The notes under the pieces are model-generated. The model made no database searches and was not told the DNA's origin. It was given only the letters and a program-made list of their open reading frames with translations. Shown piece by piece: positions 24,651 to 33,216 of a DNA stretch of 64,000 nt. Positions within the stretch are counted from its first letter, which is position 1; every line of letters begins with the position of its first letter. Made by a program: the position numbers and the translations under genes. Source of the stretch: SAR324 cluster bacterium (GTDB lineage: Bacteria; SAR324; NAC60-12); NCBI GenBank assembly GCA_014382365.1, contig JACNJW010000028.1, positions 1-64,000 of the forward strand. The letters run 5' to 3'.

Positions 24651-25529
24651 TCAAGCTACTCTCGGCAAAGGTTCCATGCGGATCACTTTTTTTGCACCTG
24701 TGCCTTTGATGATTGAGTCTCCACCTTTTTTCAACCAGACAATTGCACCTGTTGGACATCGTTCAATGGCAACTTTTGAGGCCAATTCGTTTTTTTCATA
24801 ATCTATGATTGCCAGGTTGTTCCTGATTTTGATTAGACCTTCCGGTGCATCAACCGCACAACGTTCGCAAGCCGTGCAGACAACTTCGCAGTCGGCTTCA
24901 ACTTCATCACCAAAACCCAAACTTTTACAGGCCACCCATAGTTGATGGCTGACGGGTTGAAGCGAGAATAAATCTTTTGGACAGGAATCCACACAATCAC
25001 TGCAGGCCACACATAAATTTTCATTGACAACCGGTAAGCCGAATTTGTTCATTTGAATTGCATCAAAGTCACATGAAGTTTCGCAATCCGCCAACCCCAG
25101 ACAGCCCCAGGTACAGCCCTTTCCGCCTCCGGCAACAGCTGCGGCACGACAGGACTTGAGTCCTTCGTATTTTGCACGAAAATAAGCAACATGACTACCT
25201 CCGGCACAAGCCAAGCGGGCTACTTGTTTATCGTGATCTCCCACGTCTACACCCAAATAATCCGCAACAGACTGAGTCATTTCAACCGTGTTGACTGTGC
25301 ATTTTCCGGGTTCGGCCTCTTTATTAACCAACACCTCTGCGAAAGAGCGGCAACCGGGTTCACCACAGGCACCACAATTGGAGTGGGGCAGCATTTCTTC
25401 AACTGCGTCAATGCGAGGATCTTCCTCTACATACAGTTTACGATTGGCATACGCCAACAGTGCCGCAAGGCTAAAACCCAAACCGCCCATGAATAATCCT
25501 GCGGTAGCTATCCCTGCAAGTGCTGTCAT
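24651..25529 (-). CDS. rnfB: Rnf complex ferredoxin-like subunit RnfB
   Basis: A 292-residue protein with an N-terminal membrane anchor (about 5-27). The RnfB-type 4Fe-4S domain is seen as NCGACGEPGCRSFAE (52-66), followed by Cys-rich segments (CAGG, then CTWGCLGLADCETSC) and ferredoxin motifs CVACSDCVDSCP and CTACERCAVDAP. RnfB accepts electrons from reduced ferredoxin. Here it is the first gene of the operon, apart from rnfCDGEA and directly upstream of PFOR. The second motif ends in AP rather than CP, so one cluster may be unusual. Confidence 0.93.
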   Translation of the reverse strand: MTALAGIATAGLFMGGLGFSLAALLAYANRKLYVEEDPRIDAVEEMLPHSNCGACGEPGCRSFAEVLVNKEAEPGKCTVNTVEMTQSVADYLGVDVGDHDKQVARLACAGGSHVAYFRAKYEGLKSCRAAAVAGGGKGCTWGCLGLADCETSCDFDAIQMNKFGLPVVNENLCVACSDCVDSCPKDLFSLQPVSHQLWVACKSLGFGDEVEADCEVVCTACERCAVDAPEGLIKIRNNLAIIDYEKNELASKVAIERCPTGAIVWLKKGGDSIIKGTGAKKVIRMEPLPRVA

Positions 25530-25687
25530 TTTTTAATTTATTAGTGCTACAATTGTTAAATATGAATTTATATTGTATCAGGTACTTTAATACTATATAT
25601 TATACAAACAACACAGTTAAAACTAAAATTTAAATTTAATTCCTGCGCTTAACTGGTGATATTTATTGATTTAAAAGAAAATACATA

Positions 25688-25713
25688 CAATTTAGCGAAT
25701 TTTCGCTAAATTG
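25688..25713. promoter_or_regulatory. 12-bp perfect inverted repeat in the divergent rnfB/ligase promoter region
   Basis: CAATTTAGCGAA (25688-25699) and TTCGCTAAATTG (25702-25713) are exact reverse complements with a TT spacer. They lie in the 252-base AT-rich gap between divergent rnfB and the CoA ligase gene, 68 bases before the ligase ATG. Probably an operator for a dimeric regulator. Because a T-run follows on the plus strand, an attenuator-like terminator is an alternative. The rest of the gap holds only AT-rich promoter-like sequence. Confidence 0.55.
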
Positions 25714-25781
25714 CAAGTTTTTTTATTAATATTTAAAAATATTCAGCTTTTCACAAAATACTACTTTCAATAAGGAGAAAG

Positions 25782-27632
25782 ATGAGCAAAATAAACCAAT
25801 GGCAGCAAACTGAAATAAACATTACTAAAAACGAAGACGGTAGTTTAATTCTACAAAACAAAATTCCACTGGCTGAATGCCCAGACAACATTTGCTGTTG
25901 GCTTCATAAAAATGCTGAGAGTGTTCCCAATAAAAAGTATTTCCAGGAACGTGATGCAGAAGGCATCTGGAAGGGACTGACTCATGCGGAAGCCCTGGCG
26001 CAAGTCAATCGTATCAGCAATCGACTAATTTCAATGGAAATGGATACTACCCGTCCAGTAGCTATACTGTCCGAAAACTGTATTAATTTTGCTTTGACGC
26101 AGATGGCAGTAATGCAGATTGGACTGGCAGTGACTCCCATCAGTTTTGCTTATTCAGCAGGTTCCCAAACCGGTGGACACATCAAACACATCCTTGACGT
26201 CTCTAAGGCTTCGGCGCTGATAATGTCGGATGCTGATCTGCATATGCCGAAATTTAATCAATGGGATTTAGGAGACTTACAACTTTTTGCTTTTAGCAAC
26301 AGTCAAAAACATTCCGGAGTTCAAGACTTTGAAAATTTATTTGCAGTAGAAACAGAGCTTTCTGCTGAAGCTCAGCTTCGTTTTAAGGCAGTTAATCCCG
26401 AGACTCTGGCTAAAGTTCAATTCACTTCAGGTTCCACCAACCTGCCGAAAGGTGTAAAAGTCACTCACAGTATGATGACCAGTAATCAGGTCGGTATTGG
26501 ACAAATGTGGCCGTTTTTAACTGAAGACGAAGTAATTATAGATTGGCTACCATGGAATCATACTTTTGGTGGAAATTTTGTTTTCAACATGATGCTGATG
26601 TGCGGCGGAAGTTTTTATATCGACAATGGGAATCCAACTCCGCTTGGACTGCAAAAGACCATTGAAAACATCAAAGACATTTCACCCACCATTTATTTCA
26701 GCGTACCTCGTGGTTACACCTCACTCTATGCTAAAATGCAGGAAGATGAAGAATTGAAGCAGGCTTTTTTCAAAAATCTAAAATTTATATTTACGGCAGC
26801 TGCTGCACTTGATCAAGCCACTTTTTCGGGTTTAAAAGCAATGAGTCGTGAAGTACTGGGGGAGGAGATTCCTTTCTTTGCAGGCTGGGGCACTACCGAA
26901 ACTGCTCCGGATGCAACTCTTGTATATTGGCCCATGGAAGATGCCAGAGTGATCGGCCTGCCGATTCCAGGAGTTGAAATCAAAATGACACCCGATCCAT
27001 CCGGCAAAACTGAACTGAGGGTAAAAGGTGCCTGCATCACTAACGGATATTTCAATAACCCGGAAGCCACCACCAAAGCCTTTGATGAAACTGGTTATTA
27101 TAAGACTCAAGACGGAGGAAAGTTTCTTGATCAGCAAAATCCTGAAGCAGGATTACTTTTTGACGGCCGTACCTCTGAAGATTTCAAACTTAATACTGGA
27201 ACCTGGGTTTTCAATAGTGGATTACGTAACAGTATCAATGCACTTGGACAGCCTTCCATGTTGGAAGTAGTCGTTGCTGCACCAAACAAAGCTTTTCTGG
27301 CTGCCATGGTTTTTCCCAACATACCAATCTTACGCAAGCAGTTCGAACAGGCCAGTACTGCAAATACTGATAATAATGATTTTCTGCAATGCAGTGAAGT
27401 CATTGAGTTTTTTCGCCATGTTTTTCAGCAGCACAACTCTACACACAAAGGCAGCAGCACTCGATTTGAACGATTCACTTTACTTCGTGAACCTCCACGT
27501 ATCGATAAAAATGAAACTACCGACAAGGGTTACATCAACCAGATGGCAGTGCTGAGTCAACGCGCTGAGATTGTAGAAAGCCTCTATGCCGAAACTCTTG
27601 CGCAGGAAGTGTTTCTTGTGGAAAATCTCTAG
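25782..27632 (+). CDS. Feruloyl-CoA-synthetase-like AMP-forming acid:CoA ligase
   Basis: A 616-residue ANL-superfamily enzyme. The phosphate-binding loop is FTSGSTNLPKGVKVTH (about 215-230) and the core motif WGTTETAPDATL lies near 370. The AMP-ribose Asp lies in GLLFDGRTSEDF, with no canonical hinge and a remodelled C-terminal domain. This late GRTSEDFKLNTGTWV arrangement and the length resemble feruloyl/coumaroyl-CoA synthetases as I recall them rather than 4CL-type ligases. A role activating an aryl-acrylate (cinnamate or coumarate) would fit the MIO ammonia lyases downstream. A good ribosome binding site (AAGGAG) precedes the ATG. Divergent from rnfB. Confidence 0.8.
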   Translation: MSKINQWQQTEINITKNEDGSLILQNKIPLAECPDNICCWLHKNAESVPNKKYFQERDAEGIWKGLTHAEALAQVNRISNRLISMEMDTTRPVAILSENCINFALTQMAVMQIGLAVTPISFAYSAGSQTGGHIKHILDVSKASALIMSDADLHMPKFNQWDLGDLQLFAFSNSQKHSGVQDFENLFAVETELSAEAQLRFKAVNPETLAKVQFTSGSTNLPKGVKVTHSMMTSNQVGIGQMWPFLTEDEVIIDWLPWNHTFGGNFVFNMMLMCGGSFYIDNGNPTPLGLQKTIENIKDISPTIYFSVPRGYTSLYAKMQEDEELKQAFFKNLKFIFTAAAALDQATFSGLKAMSREVLGEEIPFFAGWGTTETAPDATLVYWPMEDARVIGLPIPGVEIKMTPDPSGKTELRVKGACITNGYFNNPEATTKAFDETGYYKTQDGGKFLDQQNPEAGLLFDGRTSEDFKLNTGTWVFNSGLRNSINALGQPSMLEVVVAAPNKAFLAAMVFPNIPILRKQFEQASTANTDNNDFLQCSEVIEFFRHVFQQHNSTHKGSSTRFERFTLLREPPRIDKNETTDKGYINQMAVLSQRAEIVESLYAETLAQEVFLVENL

Positions 27633-27773
27633 AACAAAAATCTCTGCCTACTTATTTATAATAGTTATTAACAGGACTACTTTCTCCAAAGGTTTTCAGA
27701 CAAAAAACCGGATAGAGCAGAATAATTCATTTTGATCCGCTTTTCCTGCTAAACCATTTTTATAGCTAAACAC

Positions 27774-28250
27774 TCAAATCAGATGTTTCAGAGGCATTAT
27801 CGTTGAGTCTTTAAGTTCCCGCAATAAGATATTTGAGCGTACTCCACCTACCATTGAAAGCCCTAGTAATTTCTTGAGCAAAAAATTTGAAAATTCATCT
27901 AAATTTGGAGCTATTGCACGCAACAAATAATCCTCTTCTCCGGTAACTGCCCAGCATTCCAGAATTTCCTCCCAATTCTGAATTGCTTCCGCAAATGCAT
28001 CTGCAGCGTCTTGTCCGTTTTTTTCCAGTGTCACATATACAAAGGCTTGAACTCCCAGTCCAATGGCCTGTGAATCCAGCAAAGCAGCATAGCTTTTGAT
28101 GACACCGGTTTTTTCCAGATGCCGCAGACGTCGCAGACACTGTGACGGTGAAAGAAAAACTTGCTGAGCCAATTCACTATTAGGCAAACGGCCATCCTTT
28201 TGTAAAATCTTCAAAATCTTTAAATCTATTTCATCTGGCACATGAGACAT
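27774..28250 (-). CDS. Lrp/AsnC-family transcriptional regulator
   Basis: A 158-residue protein with an N-terminal winged HTH (about 7-60: IDLKILKILQKDGRLPNSELAQ, then LSPSQCLRRLRHLEKTGVI). A C-terminal RAM effector-binding domain follows (about 70-150, with a GEEDYLLRAI segment). Lrp/AsnC proteins sense amino acids. It is transcribed divergently from the ammonia-lyase/aminotransferase genes, with a 166-base shared region containing palindromes, so it is probably their local regulator, responding to the substrate amino acid. It converges on the upstream ligase gene. Confidence 0.9.
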   Translation of the reverse strand: MSHVPDEIDLKILKILQKDGRLPNSELAQQVFLSPSQCLRRLRHLEKTGVIKSYAALLDSQAIGLGVQAFVYVTLEKNGQDAADAFAEAIQNWEEILECWAVTGEEDYLLRAIAPNLDEFSNFLLKKLLGLSMVGGVRSNILLRELKDSTIMPLKHLI

Positions 28251-28277
28251 AATTTATCTTAATTAAGGTTAATAACG

Positions 28278-28310
28278 CAATAATATTGTATAAAGATGAC
28301 ATTTAGTCAT
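28278..28310. promoter_or_regulatory. Palindromes in the lrp/ammonia-lyase divergent promoter
   Basis: Two perfect symmetric sites lie close to the regulator gene: CAATAATATTG (28278-28288) and ATGACATTTAGTCAT (28296-28310). The second is 15 bp with an AT-rich centre, the size and style of Lrp/AsnC sites. They would suit autoregulation and control of the divergent catabolic genes. Functional assignment is inference. Confidence 0.5.
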
Positions 28311-28416
28311 TCATTACGCAAGACAACTTCACAGCTTTACTGTTAATATTTTAGATACAAATGATTGTTCGTCAGGCAGTCAAAATTCTTCACATTTTTA
28401 CTTTTGGTGTACAACT

Positions 28417-29997
28417 ATGATATTGGACGGAAACACATTAACTATTAATACTGTTGCCGAAATGGCACGGAATCATGAATTGAAAGTAGAAATCAATTCA
28501 ACCATTGAAAAACGCGTCAAAGCTTCCAGAAAATTATTGGACAGTTTTGTTGAATCAGGAAGGGTTATTTATGGTGTAACCACAGGAGTAGGTGGTTTCG
28601 TTAACTGGTTGATTCCGGCAGAATTGGCAGAACAACTTCAAAACAACATCCTGCGTGGTGTTTCTTCCAATGTTGGTGATTATCTGGATGATGATTATTC
28701 ACGTGCATCGATGCTGGCCCGGATAAATTCACTTGGTCGCGGAGTTTCTGCAATATCGTGGGAAAACTATCAAAAATATGTAGCAATGTATAACTCCGGA
28801 ATTATTCCCTGCATTCCGGAAAAAGGTTCTCTTGGAGCAAGTGGAGATCTTGGTCCCTTAGCATACATTGCATTGGTTGGCACAGGACATTGGTGGGCTA
28901 AATACAAAGGTGAAAAAATGAGTGGCGGAGAAGCCCTGAAACGAGCTGGTTTGGAACCAATGATACTTGATTACAAAGAAGGCCTGGCACTGATCAACGG
29001 AACCTCTGTAATGACCGGAGTTGCTGCATGTGTGATTGCTGATGCCAAGCAACTGGTCAAAAATTATTTGCTGATTTCCAGCATGAGCATCGAAACGCTG
29101 AAAGGCAAAATCATGCCTTTCCATGCCGCAGCACATGAAAACAAACCCCATCCCGGACAGGCTAAAGCAGCTGCAACAATTTTTTCAACGCTTGAAGACA
29201 GCAAAATGGTGGTGCAGGATGAAGAAGTGGAAAGCTGGCTCAGGAATCTGCGCAGCGGAGAACCGCAGGGAATGGATCAACAAATTGAAGATGCTTATTC
29301 AATCAGGGCCACACCGCAAATTTTGGGCCCTGTTATTGATACAATCCTGAGTGCAGAAAAAACTTTGGAGATTGAATTGAATTCAACCAATGACAATCCG
29401 CTGGTTGTGGTGGAGCGTGGAGACGCCTTTCATAATGCAAATTTTCATGGACAATACGTTTCAAATGCCATGGATCAACTCTCCATTGTTTTGACAACGA
29501 TGTGCAATCTTGCTGACAGAAGGACCGATAGGTTCCTCGACCCTTTTCACGGCAACGGACTGCCTCCGTTTTTGTGCAAAGAAAATCCGGGCTTACGTCA
29601 CGGATTAATGGGAGGACAATATTGTGCGACATCTTTAACTGCTGAAAATCGTTCTTTGTGTACACCGGTTTCCATTCAAACTCTGACTTCAACCGGAGAT
29701 TTTCAGGATCATGTTTCCTTTGGACTTGTAGCTGCAAGACGCGCCCGTGACATTTTGCGAAACAGTTATTATGTTTTAGCTTTTGAGTTGATTTGCGGTA
29801 GTCAGGCTGCAGATTTCCGCGGTATTAATAAGTTGAGCACAACAACTTCCGCAATCTACAAAACAGTACGTGAACGAGTTCCCTATCTCGATCACGATGA
29901 ATCACTGACACCACATATTGAAGCAATTGCGGACTTACTTAAATCTAATAAATTACTAAATGCAGTTCCTGTTGGCAATTCAAGCTTTGATTGGTAA
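28417..29997 (+). CDS. MIO-type aromatic amino acid ammonia lyase or 2,3-aminomutase, copy 1
   Basis: A 526-residue member of the HAL/PAL/TAL family. The Ala-Ser-Gly triad that cyclises to the MIO electrophile is at 141-143 (GSLGASGDLGPL). The catalytic Tyr is Tyr52 in VIYGVTTGVGG. Other conserved parts are NGTSVMTGV, the substrate-carboxylate-binding RATPQILGP and ELNSTNDNPLVV. The dipeptide that sets side-chain specificity (Ser-His in HAL, His-Leu in TAL, Phe-Leu in PAL as I recall) aligns to Gly81-Val82 here. That matches none of these, so histidase should not be assumed. The product is an arylacrylate plus ammonia, or a beta-amino acid if it is a mutase. It begins an operon with the aminotransferase. 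Confidence 0.85.
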   Translation: MILDGNTLTINTVAEMARNHELKVEINSTIEKRVKASRKLLDSFVESGRVIYGVTTGVGGFVNWLIPAELAEQLQNNILRGVSSNVGDYLDDDYSRASMLARINSLGRGVSAISWENYQKYVAMYNSGIIPCIPEKGSLGASGDLGPLAYIALVGTGHWWAKYKGEKMSGGEALKRAGLEPMILDYKEGLALINGTSVMTGVAACVIADAKQLVKNYLLISSMSIETLKGKIMPFHAAAHENKPHPGQAKAAATIFSTLEDSKMVVQDEEVESWLRNLRSGEPQGMDQQIEDAYSIRATPQILGPVIDTILSAEKTLEIELNSTNDNPLVVVERGDAFHNANFHGQYVSNAMDQLSIVLTTMCNLADRRTDRFLDPFHGNGLPPFLCKENPGLRHGLMGGQYCATSLTAENRSLCTPVSIQTLTSTGDFQDHVSFGLVAARRARDILRNSYYVLAFELICGSQAADFRGINKLSTTTSAIYKTVRERVPYLDHDESLTPHIEAIADLLKSNKLLNAVPVGNSSFDW

Positions 29998-30041
29998 TAA
30001 TCATATCTTTGTTGTAATTATAAAATCATCAAAGGAGGATC

Positions 30042-31421
30042 ATGATTAACTACGATGCAGAAAAAGTGGCAGGTTCAATTTTTGAGCGCTACGCAGAAAG
30101 AAGTAAGGGGTCTCTATTAAAACACATGCGGGCTAAAGTCTGTTTTCCAGGCGGAGATTCCCGCTCTGCAACTTATTTTAAACCGCATCCACTCTATATG
30201 GAACGTGGCTCCGGCTGCAAAATTACAGATTGTGATGGAAATGTTTATCTCGATTTGTTGAATAATTACTCGTCACTGATTCATGGACATGCTCATCCTG
30301 AAGTCCTGCAGCAAACTCAACAAAAACTGGAGCGCGGTTTTGTTTTCGGTGCACCTTCTGAAGAACAAATATTGCTGGCAAATCATCTATGTGAGCGCAT
30401 TCCGTCACTCGAAAGTCTGCGATATTGTAACTCTGGAACTGAAGCCACTATGTTTGCCCTGCGGACCGCCCGTGCCCATACTGGATGTGACAAAATCATC
30501 AAGGTGGACGGAGGTTATCACGGTACACATGATTTTGCAGAAGTCAGTGTTCATGCCACAGCAGAACCTGAAAAATCGTCCGTTTCACGTCTCAACAGCC
30601 GTGGTGTTCCAGCCTCAGTTTTGGGCGATGTTTTAGTTGCACCTTTCAATGATCTACAGGCAATGGAATCTGTACTTTCCGCAAATACTGGACTTGTTGC
30701 GGCAATCATTGTCGAACCAATGTTGGGAGCCGGTGGAGTTGTGCCTGCTACAGATAATTATTTGCAGGGCTTACGTGAGTTGGCCGATAAATACGGTGTC
30801 CTCTTGATTTTTGATGAAGTGATAACTTTCCGTTTAAATTACGGAGGAATGCAGAAGAAGAAGGCAGTTCGTCCAGATTTAACTGCATTTGGAAAAATTA
30901 TTGGCGGCGGTTTAGCGATTGGAGCTTTTGGAGGTAGCCGTGAAATTATGGAATTATTTAATCCAGAACATCCGGATTCTATTTCCCATTCAGGTACTTT
31001 TAACGGCAATCATGTAACAATGGCCGCGGGCTTAAGCACTCTTGAGTTGTACGATACTGTTGCAATTGAAAGACTGAATAAACTAGGTGATAAAATGATA
31101 AGTGGATTTTCAAATGCATTTGCCGAGAACGGAATACAAGCCCAGGTAACTGGCATCGGCTCCGTGATTGGAGTTCACTGGACAGGAGATAAAATCATAA
31201 ATGCCGGTAATGTTGCTCAAGCGGGAAATACATCCGGAAATCTTTTACAACTTTTACATTTGGAGTTACTCAACCAGGGTATTTTTTCCAGCAGTCGTGG
31301 CATGTACATTCTTTCCACACCTATGAACGATGATAATGTTGATTATATTGTTGAAATATTTGATCAAACATTAGCCTTATTGAAACCTTGTGTTGCAGAA
31401 ACAGCTCCGCATTTGTTGTGA
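30042..31421 (+). CDS. Class III aminotransferase, beta-phenylalanine aminotransferase/GSA type
   Basis: A 459-residue fold-type I PLP enzyme of the glutamate-1-semialdehyde aminotransferase group. The PLP Lys is Lys285 (TAFGKIIGGGLAIGAFGG) and the pyridine-N Asp is Asp258 in LLIFDEV. The segment FPGGDSRSATYF places Arg41 where, as I recall, beta-phenylalanine aminotransferase (VpAT) has its substrate-binding Arg41. SSRGMYILSTPM puts Arg419 near the VpAT C-terminal Arg. True GSA aminomutases serve haem synthesis and would not sit between two MIO enzymes. Inference: it transaminates a beta-aryl-beta-amino acid made by a neighbouring aminomutase. The very strong ribosome binding site AAAGGAGG indicates high expression. 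Confidence 0.8.
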   Translation: MINYDAEKVAGSIFERYAERSKGSLLKHMRAKVCFPGGDSRSATYFKPHPLYMERGSGCKITDCDGNVYLDLLNNYSSLIHGHAHPEVLQQTQQKLERGFVFGAPSEEQILLANHLCERIPSLESLRYCNSGTEATMFALRTARAHTGCDKIIKVDGGYHGTHDFAEVSVHATAEPEKSSVSRLNSRGVPASVLGDVLVAPFNDLQAMESVLSANTGLVAAIIVEPMLGAGGVVPATDNYLQGLRELADKYGVLLIFDEVITFRLNYGGMQKKKAVRPDLTAFGKIIGGGLAIGAFGGSREIMELFNPEHPDSISHSGTFNGNHVTMAAGLSTLELYDTVAIERLNKLGDKMISGFSNAFAENGIQAQVTGIGSVIGVHWTGDKIINAGNVAQAGNTSGNLLQLLHLELLNQGIFSSSRGMYILSTPMNDDNVDYIVEIFDQTLALLKPCVAETAPHLL

Positions 31422-31543
31422 GCAAACAGTATGTTTTTTAATCACACTTTTAACACATGCAGGAGCCAATACTTTTTGCCGTTTTTTATTTGCAGAGTAC
31501 TTCAAGGTTTTACAAATAATTTTAATCCATTATTAAAGGGAAT

Positions 31544-33127
31544 ATGATACTTGATGGCAAGACAGTGTCCGTTGAATCCATTGCCGAAATGGCTCGGAAT
31601 CCTGAAATGAAAGTAGAAATCTCACCCGAAATTGAAGCCAGAGTGAAGGCGTCCCGCAAGCTGTTAAATGAGTTCGTGGACTCAGGACGGGTGATTTATG
31701 GAGTTACCACCGGCGTTGGTGGTTTTGTCAATTGGCTGGTTCCGCCTGAATATCAGGAGCGTCTGCAAAATAACATGTTGCGCTCAGTGGCTTCAAATGT
31801 CGGACCCCTGTTGGAAGATGATTTCGTACGTGCCACAATGCTGGCGCGTATCAATTCCCTCGGGCGGGGTGCGTCGGCGATTGCTTTTGAAAATTATGAA
31901 AAATATGTTGCCATGTACAATGCCGGAATTTTACCATGCATTCCGGAAAAAGGATCTCTGGGTGCAAGTGGAGATCTGGGTCCACTGGCATTTGTGGGGA
32001 TGGTTGGTACCGGTTATTGGCGGGCAAAATATCAGGGAAAAATCATACCCGCTGCAGATGCACTCAAGAAAGCCGGAATTGAACCCATGCGCTTGGGATG
32101 CAAAGAAGGTCTGGCTCTGATGAACGGAACCTCAGCCATGGTCGGAGTTGGCTCCTGCCTCATCTCTGATGCAAAAAAATTGATTAAAAGTAATTTGTTA
32201 ATTTCTGCATTGAGCATTGAGGCACTACGGGGAAAAGTGATGCCGTTTCATCCTGCTCCCCATGAAAACAAACCACATCCAGGTCAAATAAAAGCGGCAG
32301 CGGCTTTGTTTGCCACCTTGGCAGACAGTAAGATGGCTGTTCAAGATGAAGAAGTGGAAGAGTGGCTGAAAAAAATCGGCACGGGAAAACCACAGGGATT
32401 GGATCAGCAAATTGAAGATGCCTACTCCATCCGCGCCACTCCGCAAATCCTTGGCCCAGTCATTGATACCACGAAGTTTGTGGAACAGACGGTAGAAATT
32501 GAACTGAACTCAACCAATGACAATCCCCTGATTTTGGTGGATTATCAAGAGGCTTTTCATAATGCCAACTTTCACGGACAATATATGGCCAATGGAATGG
32601 ACCAAATGTCAATTGTGTTAACCACCTTGTGCAACCTTTCTGACCGCCGAACTGACCGCATGCTTGACCCTGCGAACAGTGCCGGATTACCTGCATTTCT
32701 CTGTAAAGAAGATCCAGGCATGCGCTTGGGTTTAATGGGAGGACAGTTTTCCAGCACCTCCATCATGGCAGAGTTGCGTTCCCTCTGCGTCCCGCTATCC
32801 ATTCAGACCTTACCGACGACCGGTGATTTCCAGGATCATGTCTCAATGGGTTTGATTGCTGCCAGGCGCACTCGGGATATCATGCGCAATGCTTATTACA
32901 TTTTGGCCTTTGAAGTGATTTGTGCGTGTCAGGGTGCTGACCAAAGAAGCGGACCGGATGATCTGAGTTCCTCCACACGAGGAGTCTATGAACAGGTTCG
33001 TGAACTCGTTCCTTACCTCGATTACGATATGCCTTTTACTGATCCTATTGAGTCTGTTGCAGAAATGATTCAATCGGGAGCACTACTGAATTGTCTGCCG
33101 GAAGATACTGGAGGTTTTGATTGGTGA
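31544..33127 (+). CDS. MIO-type aromatic amino acid ammonia lyase or 2,3-aminomutase, copy 2
   Basis: A 527-residue paralogue of the enzyme at 28417, aligned from end to end by eye. The MIO triad ASG is at 141-143 and the catalytic Tyr is Tyr52. The specificity pair is Ser81-Val82, where copy 1 has Gly-Val. Base composition is more GC-rich than copy 1 although the proteins are alike, so the duplication is not recent. Two diverged copies around an aminotransferase suggest division of labour: lyase against mutase, or two amino-acid substrates. The 122-base gap after the aminotransferase shows no gene. Convergent with the minus-strand ligase. Confidence 0.85.
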   Translation: MILDGKTVSVESIAEMARNPEMKVEISPEIEARVKASRKLLNEFVDSGRVIYGVTTGVGGFVNWLVPPEYQERLQNNMLRSVASNVGPLLEDDFVRATMLARINSLGRGASAIAFENYEKYVAMYNAGILPCIPEKGSLGASGDLGPLAFVGMVGTGYWRAKYQGKIIPAADALKKAGIEPMRLGCKEGLALMNGTSAMVGVGSCLISDAKKLIKSNLLISALSIEALRGKVMPFHPAPHENKPHPGQIKAAAALFATLADSKMAVQDEEVEEWLKKIGTGKPQGLDQQIEDAYSIRATPQILGPVIDTTKFVEQTVEIELNSTNDNPLILVDYQEAFHNANFHGQYMANGMDQMSIVLTTLCNLSDRRTDRMLDPANSAGLPAFLCKEDPGMRLGLMGGQFSSTSIMAELRSLCVPLSIQTLPTTGDFQDHVSMGLIAARRTRDIMRNAYYILAFEVICACQGADQRSGPDDLSSSTRGVYEQVRELVPYLDYDMPFTDPIESVAEMIQSGALLNCLPEDTGGFDW

Positions 33128-33216
33128 GTTTTCCTGTCGGTTATAAATATATTATAGAATGTTGCAGGGTAAAGAGGATTGAAATTAAAAATATTTAAAT
33201 GTCTCAGTTTTTCAAT

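Noticed and set aside
28417-29997. Annotation as histidine ammonia-lyase (hutH)
   Set aside because: The Ser-His specificity pair is absent and no other hut genes are nearby.
30042-31421. Annotation as glutamate-1-semialdehyde aminomutase (hemL)
   Set aside because: Placed between two MIO enzymes and has the Arg41-type substrate pocket of beta-amino acid aminotransferases; no haem genes around.
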